Source: Punica granatum
Lineage: Eukaryota; Streptophyta; Magnoliopsida; Myrtales; Lythraceae
Length of the DNA: 64,000 nt
Direction: 5' to 3'
NCBI RefSeq assembly: GCF_007655135.1
Contig: NW_022204040.1
Span: 1 to 64,000 of the forward strand
The stretch's first letter is position 1. Each line of letters opens with the position of its first letter. The notes beneath the pieces were generated by a model, which saw nothing but the letters and a program-made list of their open reading frames with translations, was not told the origin of the DNA and ran no database searches. A program made the translations under genes and the position numbers. Positions 44,504 to 56,961 of the stretch are shown one piece after another.

Positions 44504-47500
44504 CTACTCGTACAAGAACTTGCAGTTATCTCCAAAGTGGCACATTCCCTTTTGAAGTGTCGGCACAACTGCCTCTTATGTGATTCTGCTCGCCCCTGTG
44601 TTCCAATCCTCGGATATTGGTTCACGTTCGCCAATGGGTGCCCGTCCCTGTTCTGGATATGAGCAGAATTGCTGGGACAGAGTGTGGGGCTTCCCAAATA
44701 GTTATGGCGCAAAACTTGCTTTCTTCCAGGAAAGCTCTGTGAGATCCCAGGATTCTTCCAAGCAGCATGATGATGTTGATCTTGTCCTCCTTGTGGATGC
44801 TGCAGAATAATCGGAACTTGAGGACCATGAGCATGTACCGCTCGGTTCCTGACAAGTCCTAATGCTATAGGTGGAATCCTTAGGTCGGAATTAGTAACAA
44901 AAGGACCTGCTTTTGGAGCTCGAACAGTATTATTTTTCATTGTGAAGGTGGAACCTGACCGAGCGCAATTGACCTTTTCCTTCTTTTTCATTGCTAACCT
45001 GTAATTTTGACAGCAACAGGTCACAAAGGTTACTCATTGAAAAAAGTTTAAAGGGTGTGCTTGGTAAGTTTGTCATACGAATGCCATAGACTTGGTGAGA
45101 TTAGCGTAACACAAAAGTCGAGGACACCCTCACTGCCACACGAGAAGGAAAGAATACTATTTTCCGAATCATTTCTACCTTCATCAATCCCTTTATATAA
45201 GATCAATTTTCGAGAACAGTCCTAACACATCAAAATTAAAAAACAAAATAAAAAGTTCAATCCAGAAAAGAAAAAGAAAAATAGAATCAATTCCAAACCA
45301 GGCATTAATATCTTTGTATCTTTCTGCTTTCAATGCTTTCCTCCGTTCCTTCTCCCGTAGTCGTGCTTCCCTATCAGACCTTGCTAAAGAACCTCTAGAG
45401 TGCTTTTCCATCAAAAGTTTTTCTCTTTCTGCTTCATCCTCCCATCTCTGAGATCAATAGTGACATCACTGTAAGCAACCAAGTGATAGGCAATACGCAC
45501 CAGTGCTGAATCTTTAGAAATGTGTACCTGTCTCATAGTGTTGAACCGATAAAGATTTCGACCTTTAATGAACAAAGGATGAAGAGGAGGCAGCGGCTTT
45601 TCTCCTTTGCTCCAAAGAACTTCTATCTGACCAAATTATCATAAAATGTAAGAAAAATAAGGAAGTGGTCATACTTCAGAAAATGCACAAACATCTGATC
45701 AGCGACAAAAGTCATGAAAGCTAATCGAAAATCTTAACCCCTCACTCTTTACTGGTCAAGTTTAAAGTGGAGATGGACAAACTTGAACTTACTGTGAATG
45801 TTTGTTGTTGCTTAGCAGAACCATAGCTTTCCTTGATAATGCGACCTGCGACAATTCTCTTGCCAATTGGTGGACCATTAGCACTCCGTGACGCAAGGTT
45901 GAACCTAGTAAAGAGATAAACATGATTATCATCCAAAGACTAGAATTACGGTGGCATTCTCTCTATTTCCAAACACCAGCTCCTCACACCATCAACTCTA
46001 AGACATCGAGAAAAACTTACTGATCATGATAAACATTCTGTTGAAACATCACCACATCACCAATGCATGCATCCCTTGCATAAGAAAACCTCTTCATTTT
46101 AATGATTATAATGATGGAAAGTGCTGTTCAATCTCTAGATCAGACAATAACTACACTGAAAGAACTTCATCCATCTTTTTCTTATATACAACTTAGCATA
46201 ACGAGCAGTAATGTCGAAAATTCTTACAAAACTTAACCTGCATAATCAGATTATAGAGCACATTTATAATATTTACAATACTTCAATGCCAGTTCCACAC
46301 TTAAAAAGTGACCTAATTAATACATGCAGCACCTAAAGAAAGAGTATTCACCTTTACAGTTTATCACAAAGCTAGAGGGTGGATATTTCTTCTCACCTCC
46401 ACCATTTGTAATTCTGCAAAAGACAGATACCGCAATGAACCACCATAAACTTTTAAACAGTATCAAACAATCACTATGAAGGGGTCATATTACTCTAAGT
46501 GCTCCTTCATCCTCTTAATTAGAGTCTCCTTAGTGCCGGTCAATCTTAGCCCGGTCTTCCTCAAGTAAACTTTACATCGGTCTACTTTGAGTTTATCTAC
46601 ATTCCCATCTGCAGGAAGATGTAAAAACAAATAAGCCAATAAAAAACTAGGAATGACATCGGCGTTTCCCAAAATTTATAGTAGAAAAAACCTGCACTAA
46701 TGCTGTAATGCAGCAAGATAAAAATGCTACAAGCTCTCGCCAAAAGAACTATGAGGTTCCTTGGAACATTTCAAGGTGATCTAAATGCCAGTCATTTTGC
46801 CCTAAAACTAAACCTCAGTCTCTTCAGCTATGAATGCTAAATATTACACGTTTTGATCTAATTCTAAACTGATAAACAGATGATTTTTCCTCTAAGCTCC
46901 TGCAATGTCATAAACACGCATTTAAACACGGCAATGCTTCCTACTCAAAATTCCGAAGCTCCTTTGAGTTTCTTCAGATATGGCTGCCAAAAGTTACACG
47001 TTAACTCTAAACTGATAAAAGCAGATGATTTTTTCTCTAAGCTTCTGCAATGTCATAAAAACGTGCATTTAAACACGGCAATGCTTCCTATTCAACATCC
47101 CAAAGCTCCTTTTAGTTTCTTCAGCTATGCCTGCTAAAAATTACACATTTTGATGAAATTCTAAACTAATAAACAGATGATTTTGCCTCTAAGCCCCTGC
47201 AATGTCGTCAACCCTCATTTAAACAGGGTTGATGCTTCCTGCTCGAAATGCGGAAGCATAGTAAAAACCCTACTGGTCAACACGTCCTTTTCCATACAAT
47301 GATCATCCCCAATAGTAAAATTAATAAATACAAAACCAAGTCCGAAATTGAACCCTAAAATCCAAATATCAACGAACCTTCAATGGGTATCTGAACAATC
47401 TCGAGAGTTTTCTGGTTTTTCTCGTCAAGCTCCGGAACAATAACCTCAATAGCGTCCCCCTCATCGCTAGAATCCGAATCCTCACAAACTCTTCAAATTT

Positions 47501-47673
47501 AATCGAAATAAGAAAACCTAAAAATCAGTCCTGCATTGGCAAAACGAATGCTTGAATTGATGTTAAGAAGAGACAGCTTCAGAGAGACAACGGCTGACCG
47601 GAGTTTGCCTTTCTTCTTGACTGAGAGGTTGGAGAACCTGGAGTGAGCATCTTCGAGGATGTCGTAGCTCGGA
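44504..47673 (-). pseudogene. SAP/CCCH zinc-finger pseudogene
   Basis: Paralogue of the intact gene at 53400-56345, exon by exon. Lesions: a deletion of about 95 bp removes the start codon and the acidic N-terminus (the exon runs from the 5' leader straight into the DILEDAHSRFS region with no in-frame ATG); the acceptor of the fifth exon is CAA instead of CAG near 46078, so the nearest AG shifts the frame; and a two-base loss in the last exon replaces the CCCH finger after CRHF. The SAP segment (KVYLRKTGLRLTGTKETLIK) is still readable. The gene is probably non-functional, although transcripts could persist. Confidence 0.85.
46862..47235 (-). repeat. Three tandem ~145-bp units in a pseudogene intron
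   Basis: The block CTAAACTGATAAACAGATG followed by CTGCAATGTCATAAACACG occurs three times (near 46864, 47006 and 47161), diverged. The intact paralogue has a single unit (about 55768-55865). Confidence 0.8.
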
Positions 47674-48255
47674 CCGAACGGCGCCGATTTAAGAGACGTG
47701 ATATCTGACAGAGCGCTAGATTAGTTCAGAGAGGTAGCAAAAGGGAGAGAAAATCAACGGTCATATATTTCAAATTTTCCATTTTTGTCCAAAAATTAAT
47801 ATTATCTTGTTCTCTTTTTTTTTCCCTCTTTTTTTTTTTGGCAAGTCTTTTTATCGTAATTCTTTCTTCTCTTTTCCTTCAATTTTATCGCATTCTTTCG
47901 AACAATGTAATTAGATAAATCCATTAAGGGGCGTTTGGTTTGTTGATTGTTAAATTATAGGGGAAGTATCACTGAAAAATAAGTCTAGGAATGTTAGATT
48001 TTATGAAATATAATATTACTATATTTGTTAAATACGTTATATTACCAAGAAAATATATGGTAATACAATATTACAGTATTTGGATTGAAATATAAATTAA
48101 CAGGAAAGATATGTAATTTTATAATAATATCACTATTACTAATGATATATATTTGAGTGAACAGTCATTGTATTTGACTCATGAGCCTTCCTTATAATCA
48201 AAGAAAATATATATTTCAGTGGACAAATTAAAATTAAAATATGCAAATAACACTT
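47674..48255. other. AT-rich spacer after the zinc-finger pseudogene
   Basis: Matches 56370-56958 closely. The match stops in a T-run at about 48252-48260, where sequence related to 25050 takes over: the duplication junction. Confidence 0.65.
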
Positions 48256-48264
48256 TTTTTACAT

Positions 48265-48545
48265 CGAGAGGAAGAAGATCGGCTGGGGGCTTCCCCGACT
48301 GGCCACGTCCCCCTCGGGTGAGGTTGGTGGGGGGCATCACCTATCATCGACGACCTCGCCCAAGTGGGTGGTGGCCGGCTAGGGGAGCCCCCAACATGTC
48401 TCCTTTCACTCTCTATTTTCCGACAAAGGGAGAGGAAGGGGAGGAAACTAACTGGCCAAAGGTAAGAGATGCCCCCGCCAACCTCGCTCGAGGGGGAGGT
48501 GGGCAGCCGGGGGAGCCCCCCGCCAATCTCCTTCCTCTCAAAGCA
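48265..48545. repeat. GC-rich inverted-repeat block, second copy
   Basis: Related to 25060-25206 but longer, with alternating arms built on GAGAGGAAG, CCCCCTCGGG and GGGGGAGCCCCC motifs. One plus-strand frame is open across it, but its composition is repeat-driven and no family is recognised. Confidence 0.6.
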
Positions 48546-48589
48546 TAAAACGATAAATTAGTTTTACTAAAAAAATCGCCAAAACAACG

Positions 48590-49550
48590 TCCATGTCAGA
48601 TTTCCGTCGAGCTAAGTGACGACATGACCTATGTGTTTGACTTTAAGATTTTCTTGCTATACATGGTCTATGGTAATATTTTTTATCTTTTTAAACTTTC
48701 TAAAAAATATAACTATTATTCATAAATTTTTTATATTTGTAAATTTTTTAATAAATAAAATAATTATTAGTAAAGAAAAATGCGTAGACATGAAAGAGAA
48801 AAGGGTCACTCAGAGAGAAAAAAGAGTTCCAGCCAAAAAGAACGAAAGAAAAGAGAGAGGGAAGAGGAAGAGAGGCAGAAAAAAAGAGCTTAAGATGGAA
48901 AAAAAAATAAAAAATAAGTAAATTACTGATTCATTCTTTCATCTAGCGGCTCTTATTTTTTTTTTTATTTCGTTATGACAATTCTGGAAAGCGAATGTTA
49001 AACCACAAAACCTTCTCTAATGTAAATAATATGTAAATATAGATAATACATTGTTTTCGTCCAATTGACATGTTACATGTGTTCCTCGAATTAACTTAAT
49101 CATCATGGTTATTGATCCGTTCATTATCTTACGATTCTAGCCTATACATATGCGCAGCCTTCCATTTAGTTTACTATAAATTTTAGTGAAACTCTCTCTA
49201 AAGTGTGAATTTACATTGAAATGCAAGTAACGTATATGATTTATGAGTAAATTACTTGGAATCTAAACTTTCAAGTAATTTTTTCTTAAAGTACATGTAA
49301 GTCATCCAAAATATTAATAATTACTTAATGCGGCAATTTGCAAATTTACATAATTTATTTAATTGTATGATGAATAATTCAAAGTGATTGCACCATAATA
49401 ATTCCCGAAATTAAAGCATCTTTTGAGTAGCGATCACAACAATATTATTAGTTGTAAAGATCCACTGGTTTCACTTTCTGAAGTCCATAGTTTGGTTGGT
49501 GACCCCCAAAAATGATTGAACGGGAAATGCGTTGCCTAATGCCTAATGAA
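48590..49550. other. Intergenic, paralogue of 25240-25527 plus 33720-34351
   Basis: Collinear with the sequence on both sides of the copia element, with an uninterrupted junction at about 48850-48876. No gene. Confidence 0.7.
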
Positions 49551-51877
49551 TCAAAGCATGGAGCGGGCTCTATCACGTTCTGTTATCACGTGGCTCCTTG
49601 TAATATCATTCACGCTCGCGCAGCCTGAGAGGGCCATTGTGAGCTCGAGCTCGTCCCTAAGCATCTCGATGACCCGTCTCACCCCATACTCCCCTTTCAC
49701 TGCTAGTCCATAGATAATAGGCCTTCCAATCTGACCATAGCAACATCAAAGAACAAAAGGGATTGTATGTCAAGGAAGCTCAAATATCTTGTGAGTCGTA
49801 CCTAACCTCTGTTTAAAATGGTATTAGTCGAACTTACGAGTACAGCTTGTGCACCGAGAGCTAACGCCTTGAAAACATCAGTTCCTCGCCTTATTCCTCC
49901 ATCAACGAGAACGGGAACTTTCCCTTGAACTGCATGAACAACCTATGATATGGAAAGAAGTATCAGTTAGTCTGTGGCTCACAAGAGTTGTAACAATAGA
50001 TAATGTCGGGTTTTATTGAAGGGAATGAAAGGAAACAGATCATCATTAATCTTGTTCCTTGACCGTACATGAAGATTTTTTTCCATTCCGTTTTACTGAA
50101 TGATTCATCAACAAAGACGGAAATGCTTGCATCTGTGGAATGATATATACATAGGAGACGCAGTTAATTAAATTGCACTTTTACACTGAAACGAACCTCT
50201 TCGAGGACAGAAATGGTAGCCGGAGAGTAATCCAGCTGTCGAGCTCCATGGTTAGATACGATTATCCCTGCAACGCCTACTTCCATTGCCTTAATTGCTG
50301 CCAAATGATAGTGATAATATCTGAGTAAGGCTACTCATCTAAACTGACTGTAATTGCCGAGAACTGAAAGGGGAAGCGTATTCTTTTCCTAATAGTAATA
50401 AAGGAAAAAAATGGACCAAGATCTTACCATCTTCACGAGTAAGTATTCCCTTGATCAGAATTGGCAAGTTTGTGATTGATCTTAGCCATCCAATGTCCTG
50501 CAGTGTGATAAAGCACTGACTACTCAAACCACCAATATGATATATAGAGACCAACAAGAGAACTTTCCAAGAAATGATTTAATGTAGATGAATCACTTCC
50601 ACCCAATACAAAGGAAAGAAGGAGCAAATTACTCGATATGATTGAAGATGGTTAGTTATGTAAATCACCTTCCAAGAGAAGGAGGGGTCGAAGGTAGCCT
50701 CAGCATAAGCTTGTAAATCTGAACCCTTATCCTGCATAAATTGGACCGAAAGATTACATTCTGATGTTAAAAACATCAAAGTGACGTTTGAAGTAATCAC
50801 GAGCTAAATAAATAATAGTCTTCAATTCACTCACTGAGACGACATCTGTCGGCAATAGACCTTCAAAATTCTTCACCTGAGGTGCTACCATTCTGTAAAA
50901 CATACACCGAGAGAGATAGTATACTATGTTGTAAGAAACCGTGTCCGGTTCTATCAACATTCCTAGAAGAAGGAAAAGAACATGTATAATTACTTATTCC
51001 TAATGTCCGCCTCTCTTCTGCCTAGTCGGGGCGTATCGACAGTGAGCACGATAGCCTTGAACCCGTTTCTTTCAGCTCGCTGCACTACTAGAGCTGATAA
51101 ATCCCGTCTCTTATAAATCTAATGGACGAAACACCCAGTAGAATGTCAGTTTGAATGCAGAAACATCGGGTGTTGCTTTTGAAGACAGGAACAAAGCAAC
51201 CAAAAGAAAATTTGCGTACATATAACTGGCAAAACCGAACAGCATCACAACTTGAAGCAACCTCCTCAATGGTGCTAGTAGACGTAAAAGACAAAACCTA
51301 TATTAAATAGAACTTTTAGTATCTCACTAGCTTGAGGACATTAATGAGAATCGAACCTGAAATGACTTATTACCATGATCGTGTTACAAGTAGCAGCAGC
51401 TCTAGCAGTAGCAACCTCTCCTGCAAAACCAGTGCAGCAACGGTAATGAGGAAAGCTGCCATAATCAAATGCAGCAACTCTTTCAGGAAATTAAGGTTTC
51501 ATCTTCTACCTTCTGGATGGGCCAACTTATGCATAGCAGTCGGAGCAATTAAAATGGGGGCGGAGACATGGTGGCCGAGTATGGTAGTTGATAAACTGAT
51601 TCTGCTTACATCAATAAGAACTCTCGGACGAAACCTGAGATTCAACACGAAGAAGAAAATTACAAACCAATGGAAAAGATTAAGCAAACTCTTGTCAAAA
51701 GAAAGAATGACTTGTAATTAAGTCAATACAGTACGTTATCCTGTGATATGCTTGGATATTTTCATCAAGTGTATACTGGTCCTCGGCTCCTCCACTGTAG
51801 AAGTCATAGTACATCTTCGGAAGGACTTGCCTAGCCAATTCTTGGAACTCATTCACATTCACCGGTTCCACAGCCAT
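49551..51877 (-). CDS. GLO4: 2-hydroxy-acid oxidase, GLO-4 (recombinant)
   Basis: Eleven exons: 51877-51735, 51634-51510, 51420-51374, 51297-51220, 51118-50994, 50892-50835, 50731-50669, 50497-50428, 50297-50197, 49942-49838, 49730-49551; 364 residues, all borders GT-AG. Active-site Tyr131 (FCQLY), Asp159, Lys229, His253 and Arg256 are present and the C-terminus is SML. Exons 1-5 and their introns follow GLO-3; exons 7-11 follow GLO-2; the switch lies between about 50820 and 50905. In exon 4 two substitutions give [10 protein letters not shown] where the others have [10 protein letters not shown]. It is the only copy in the array with both the catalytic tyrosine and a canonical PTS1, so it is the likeliest functional member. 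Confidence 0.93.
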
Positions 51878-53399
51878 GTTCCCTTTAAAAATCGACAAGA
51901 CTAGTCAATCGTGAAACTGGAAAAGATGTGGAAGCATCAAGCATGAACATGTCCTGCCTGAAACATAACAAGAACCTCAATAGTTAAAGAGTCCAAACTG
52001 AAACATTCTGCTTTTTAAGGTTTATATCCTAACTTTACATATTCGACTCCCTTTCGCCACAGTTCGAATTCAGAGTAAGTGCCTGCAGAGAATCCGTTTG
52101 TTTATCTATCTATCCATATCCCCTGCAGACAATTATGCTGGAACATACTACAAAGAGCAAGCTGATCATCGTGCTCTTCCCGGAACAATAATCTAACAAA
52201 GTTCATGAAGACACAACACCTAGAACATATCGTTAAATGAGAGCTAGCCTGGATCAAGAAAACCGGCAGACTTGACCAAAGGAGCTACTGTAAACCTGCG
52301 AGAAGATTGATTGCTTAGAGAAGAGGAGAATTACGAAGATGAGCAAGGTGCAGCTCAGTGGAGCGAGTACGGGCACGATGTTACTCGTGGCTCTGATGCG
52401 TTTGACAGCTGAGTAAGGGAAATAAAATATCTAGTTGTCTGGCAAATTGAGCTCGTACTAATGGACTTTAAGGTGTTCAGAACTCACTGGATGTCATTAT
52501 CTGCTGCTACACCGTGAACAACTCGGTCTCGCATGTACAAAGACAAAATGTCCGGACGGCGGTGGAACATTGTGTGGAAGTGGGTCCACCGAGTTCCGGC
52601 TGGACCTCCTGTCCTGATCTGCCTTGTGGACCGGAAACTGGCCAAGTCGATTGCTGGGGGAGGTGTCCACGAGATTTGATGTGGAACTTGGACTAGCCAA
52701 TGTTTTCCCAGCTAGCCGCCAATCAAACAAGACAAAACAACTTTCCGAGATTCATTGCATCAGTCACTATCACTATTTTGAAAGCAAAATGATTGGGGCA
52801 GCTACGGCCTTCAATAATTTGACCCCCCGGCCAATAAAATACAATAACAGCAAAAGCTTTTCCAATCTAAACCGGCAGGATAATGATTAGGATTAAGATT
52901 GATGATTCTCTAGAGAGGATTAGGATTAGAAGTAGGATTGGAATTGAAGTTTGCATCTCAACTCGATTCGTGCCTATCCTTTTGGACTGGCTCGGTCAGC
53001 CAAGATCAATGTGAAACACATGTGAAACGCCATGGAGTTGATTAGGAATGAGAATCTAAGCAGAAAATCAAACTCACAAACATGTCAGGGATTTCATGTA
53101 TCCCAAATTTCGAGTATCTAATATCTGCAAAAAGACCGACTACAAGTGTTTTCACAGCGAAGCTGTGGAGTAGAAAAATACCACTCCCAGCAGTCGATGT
53201 TCATGTTCATCACATTATGAACAGATCTTTTACCTACATGAAGATTTCACCGACCGAACCCCTGAGGAACGAAAAACTGCTTCTGGGCACAACTATGGAC
53301 TGCGATCAGCTAACTTCCTGTCTCTTGTAGAGCCACTTTGCAGACTTCCTTTGACCATTCGGCGACCATCTCTTGCCTTTTCCACACATTCTCTCCTCA
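51878..53399 (-). promoter_or_regulatory. GLO-4 leader and promoter region
   Basis: Collinear with 42950-44503. A 6-bp insertion (extra TTCATG near 53203) and loss of a ~38-bp stretch near 53298 separate the copies; otherwise they read almost the same. The leader exon end (CTCGCAG|GTTTAC) is conserved at about 52296. Confidence 0.6.
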
Positions 53400-56345
53400 C
53401 TACTCGTGCAAGAACTTGCAGTTATCTCCAAAGTGGCACCTTCCTTTGTTGAAGTGTCGGCACAACTGCCTCTTATGTGCTTCTACTCGTCCCTGTGTTC
53501 CAATCCTCGGATATTGGTTCACGTTCGCCAATGGGTGCCTGTCCCTGTTCTGGATATGAGTAGAATTGCTGGGACAGAGCGTGGAGCTTCCCAAATAGTT
53601 ATGGCACAAAACTTCCTTTCTTCCAGGAAAGCTCTGTGAGATCCCAGGATTCTTCCAGGCAGCATGATGATTTTGATCTTGTCCTCCTTGTGGATGCTGC
53701 AGAATAACCAGATCTTGAGGACCATGAGCATGTACCGCTCGGTTCCTGACAAGTCCTAATGCTCTAGGTGGAATCCTTGGGTCTGAATTAGTAACAAAAG
53801 GACCTGCTTTTGGAGCTCGAATAGTGTTATTTTTCATTGTGAAGGTGGAACCTGACCGAGCACAATTAACCTTTTCCTTCTTTTTCATTGCTAACCTGTA
53901 ATTTTGACAGCAACAGGTCACAAAGGTTACTCATTGAAAAAAGTTTAAAGGGTGTGCATTGTAAGTTTGTCATACGAATGCCATAGACTTGGTGAGATTA
54001 GCGTAATGCAAAAGTCGAGGACACCCTCACTGCCACACGAGAAGGAAAGAATACTATTTTCCGAATCATTTCTACCTTCATTAATCCCTTTATATAAGAT
54101 CAATTTTAGAGAACAGTCCTAACACATTAAAATTATAAAACAAAATCAAAAGTTCAACCCAGAAAAGAAAAAGAAAAAGGAAAAGAAGATCAATTCCAAA
54201 CCAAGCATTAATATCTTTGTACCTTTCTGCTTTCAATGCTTTCCTCCGTTCTTTCTCCCGTAGTCGTGCTTCCCTATCAGATCTTGCTAAAGAACCTCTA
54301 GAGTGCTTTTCCATCAAATTTTTTTGTCTTTCTGCTTCATCCTCCCATCTCTGAGATCAATAGTGACATCACTGTAAGCAACCAAGTGATAGGCAATATG
54401 CACCAGTGCTGAATCTCTAGAAATGCATACCTGTCTCATAGTGTCGAACCGATAAAGATTTCGACCTTTAATGAGCAAAGGATGAAGAGGAGGCAGCGGC
54501 TTTTCTCCTTTGCTCCAAAGAACTTCTATCTGACCAAATTATCACAATAGGTATGAAAAATAAGGAAGTGGTCATACTTCAAAAAATGCACAAATATCTG
54601 ATCAGCGACAAAAGCCATGAAAGCTAATCAAAAATCTTAACCCCTCACTCTTTACTGGTCAAGTTTATAGTTGAGATGGACAAACTTGAACTTACTGTGA
54701 ATGTGTGTTGTTGCTTAGCAGAACCATAGCTTTCCTTGATAATGCGACCCGTGACAATTCTCTTGCCAATTGGTGGACCGCTAGCACTCCGTGATGCAAG
54801 GTTGAACCTAGTAAAGAGGTAAACATGATTATCATCCAAAGAATAGAATTACGGTGGCATTCTCTCTATTTCCAAAACCCAACTTCTCACACCATCAACT
54901 CTAAGACATCGAGAAAAACTTACTGATCATAATAAACATTCTGTTGAAACATCACCACATCACCAATGCATGCATCCCCTGCATAAGAAAACCTCTTCAT
55001 TTTAATGATTATAATGATGGAAAGTGCTGTTCAATCTCTAGATCAGACAATAACTACACTGAAAGAACTTCATCCATCTTTTTCTTATATACAACTTAGC
55101 ATGACAAGCAGTAATGTCGAAAATTCTTACAAAACTTAACCTGCATAATCAGATTATAGAGCACATTTATAATATTTACAATACTTCAATGCCAGTTCCA
55201 CACTTAAAAAGTGACCTAATTAATACATGCAGCACCTAAAGAAAGAGTATTCACCTTTACAGTTTATCACAAAGCTAGAGGGTGGATATTTCTTCTCACC
55301 TCCACCATTTGTAATTCTGCAAAAGACAGATACCGCAATGAACCACCATAAACTTTTAAACAGTATCAAACAATCACTATGAAGGGGTCATATTACTGTA
55401 AGTGCTCCTTTATCCTCTTAATTAGAGTCTCCTTAGTGCCGGTCAATCTTAGCCCATTCTTCCTCAAGTAAACTTTACATTGGTCTACTTTGAGTTTATC
55501 TACATCCCCATCTGCAGGAAGATGTAAAAACAAATAAGCCAATAAAAAGCTAGGACTGACATCGCCGTTTCCCAAAATTTATAGTAGAAAAAACCTGCAC
55601 TAATGCTGTAATGCAGCAAGATAAAAAGGCTACAAGCTCATGCCAAGAGAACTCTGAAGTTTCTTGGAACATTTCAAGGTGATCTAAACGCCAGTCATTT
55701 TGCCCCAAACCTAAACCTTTCAATCTCTTCAGCTATGCCTGCTAATATTACACGTCTTGATCTAATTCTAAACTGATGAACAGATGATTTTTCCTCTAAG
55801 CTCCTGCAATGTCATAAACACGCATTTAAACACGGCAATGCTTCCTACTCAAAATTCCGAAGCTCCCTACTGGTCAACACGTCCTTTTCCATACAATGAT
55901 CATCCCCAATAGTAAAATTAATATAAAAAAAATACAAAACCTTGTACGAAATTGAACCCTAAAATCCAAATATCAACGAACCTTCAATGAGTATCTGAAC
56001 AATCTCGAGACTTTTCTGGTCTTTCTCGTCAAGCTCCGGAACAATAACCTCAATAGCGTCCCCCTCATCGCTAGAATCTGAATCCTCACAAACTCTTCAA
56101 ATTTAATCGAAAGAAGAAAACCTAAAAATCAGTCCTGCATTGGCAAAACGAATGCTTGAATTGATGTTAAGAAGAGATAGCTTCAGAGAGACGACGACTG
56201 ACCGGAGTTTGCCTTTCTTCTTGACTGAGAGGTTGGAGAACCTGGAGTGAGCATCTTCGAGGATGTCGTAGCTCGGATCGCTGTCGTCGGAATCGTAATC
56301 TGAACCGGATATGTCATCTCCGCTGTAAGGTTCGTCGGTTTCCAT
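53400..56345 (-). CDS. SAP-domain CCCH zinc-finger protein
   Basis: Nine exons: 56345-56203, 56094-55982, 55511-55397, 55316-55255, 54978-54924, 54807-54696, 54529-54431, 54350-54223, 53895-53400; 440 residues, consistent phases and GT-AG borders. The N-terminus is acidic (METDEPYSGDDISGSDYDSD). A SAP motif (DNA-binding helix pair) spans about residues 90-124 with KVYLRKNGLRLTGTKETLIK. A conserved middle region (GDACIGDVVMFQQNVYYDQ, then RSASGPPIGKRIV) resembles proteins annotated in plants as zinc finger CCCH domain-containing protein 62-like. A charged helix follows (REARLREKERRKALKAE). A single C-terminal CCCH finger has C421-x7-C429-x5-C435-x3-H439. It is probably a nuclear nucleic-acid-binding protein; its targets are unknown. 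Its duplicate at 44504-47673 is dead. Confidence 0.88.
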
Positions 56346-56961
56346 TGATCGATCGGCTGATTTTTGTGACCGAACGGCGACGATTCAAGAGACGTGATAT
56401 CTGACAGAGCGCTGGATTAGTTCAAAGAGGAAGCGAAAGGGAGAGAAAATCAACGGTCATATATTTCAAATTTCCATTTTTGTCCAAAAATTAATATTAT
56501 CTTGTTCTCTCTTTTTTTTTTCCCTCTTTTTTTTTTTGGCAAATCTTTTTATCGTAATTCTTTCTTCTCTTTTCCTCCAATTTTATCGCATTCTTTCGAA
56601 CAATGTAATTTAGGTAAATCCATTAAGGGGCGTTTGGTTTGTTGATTGTTAAATTATAGGGGAAGTATCACTGAAAAATAAGTGTAGGAATGTTAGATTT
56701 TATGAAATATAATATTACTATATTTGTTAAATACGTTATATTACCAAGAAAATATATGGTAATACAATATTACGGTATTTGGATTGAAATATAAATTAAC
56801 AGGAAAGATATGTAATTTAATGATAATATCGCTATTACTAATGATATATATTTGAGTGAACAGTTATTATATTAGACTCATGAGCCTCCCTTGTAATTAA
56901 AGAAAATATATATTTGAGTGAACAAATTAAAATTAAAATATGCAAATAACACTTTTTTCCA
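56346..56961. other. 5' flank of the SAP/CCCH gene
   Basis: Likely promoter plus an AT-rich spacer shared with 47680-48255. It ends where the Helitron begins. Confidence 0.5.

Noticed and set aside
48219..48548. 109-residue frame in the GC-rich block
   Set aside because: Pro/Gly/Arg-rich peptide produced by inverted repeats; the relative at 25.1 kb does not keep the frame.
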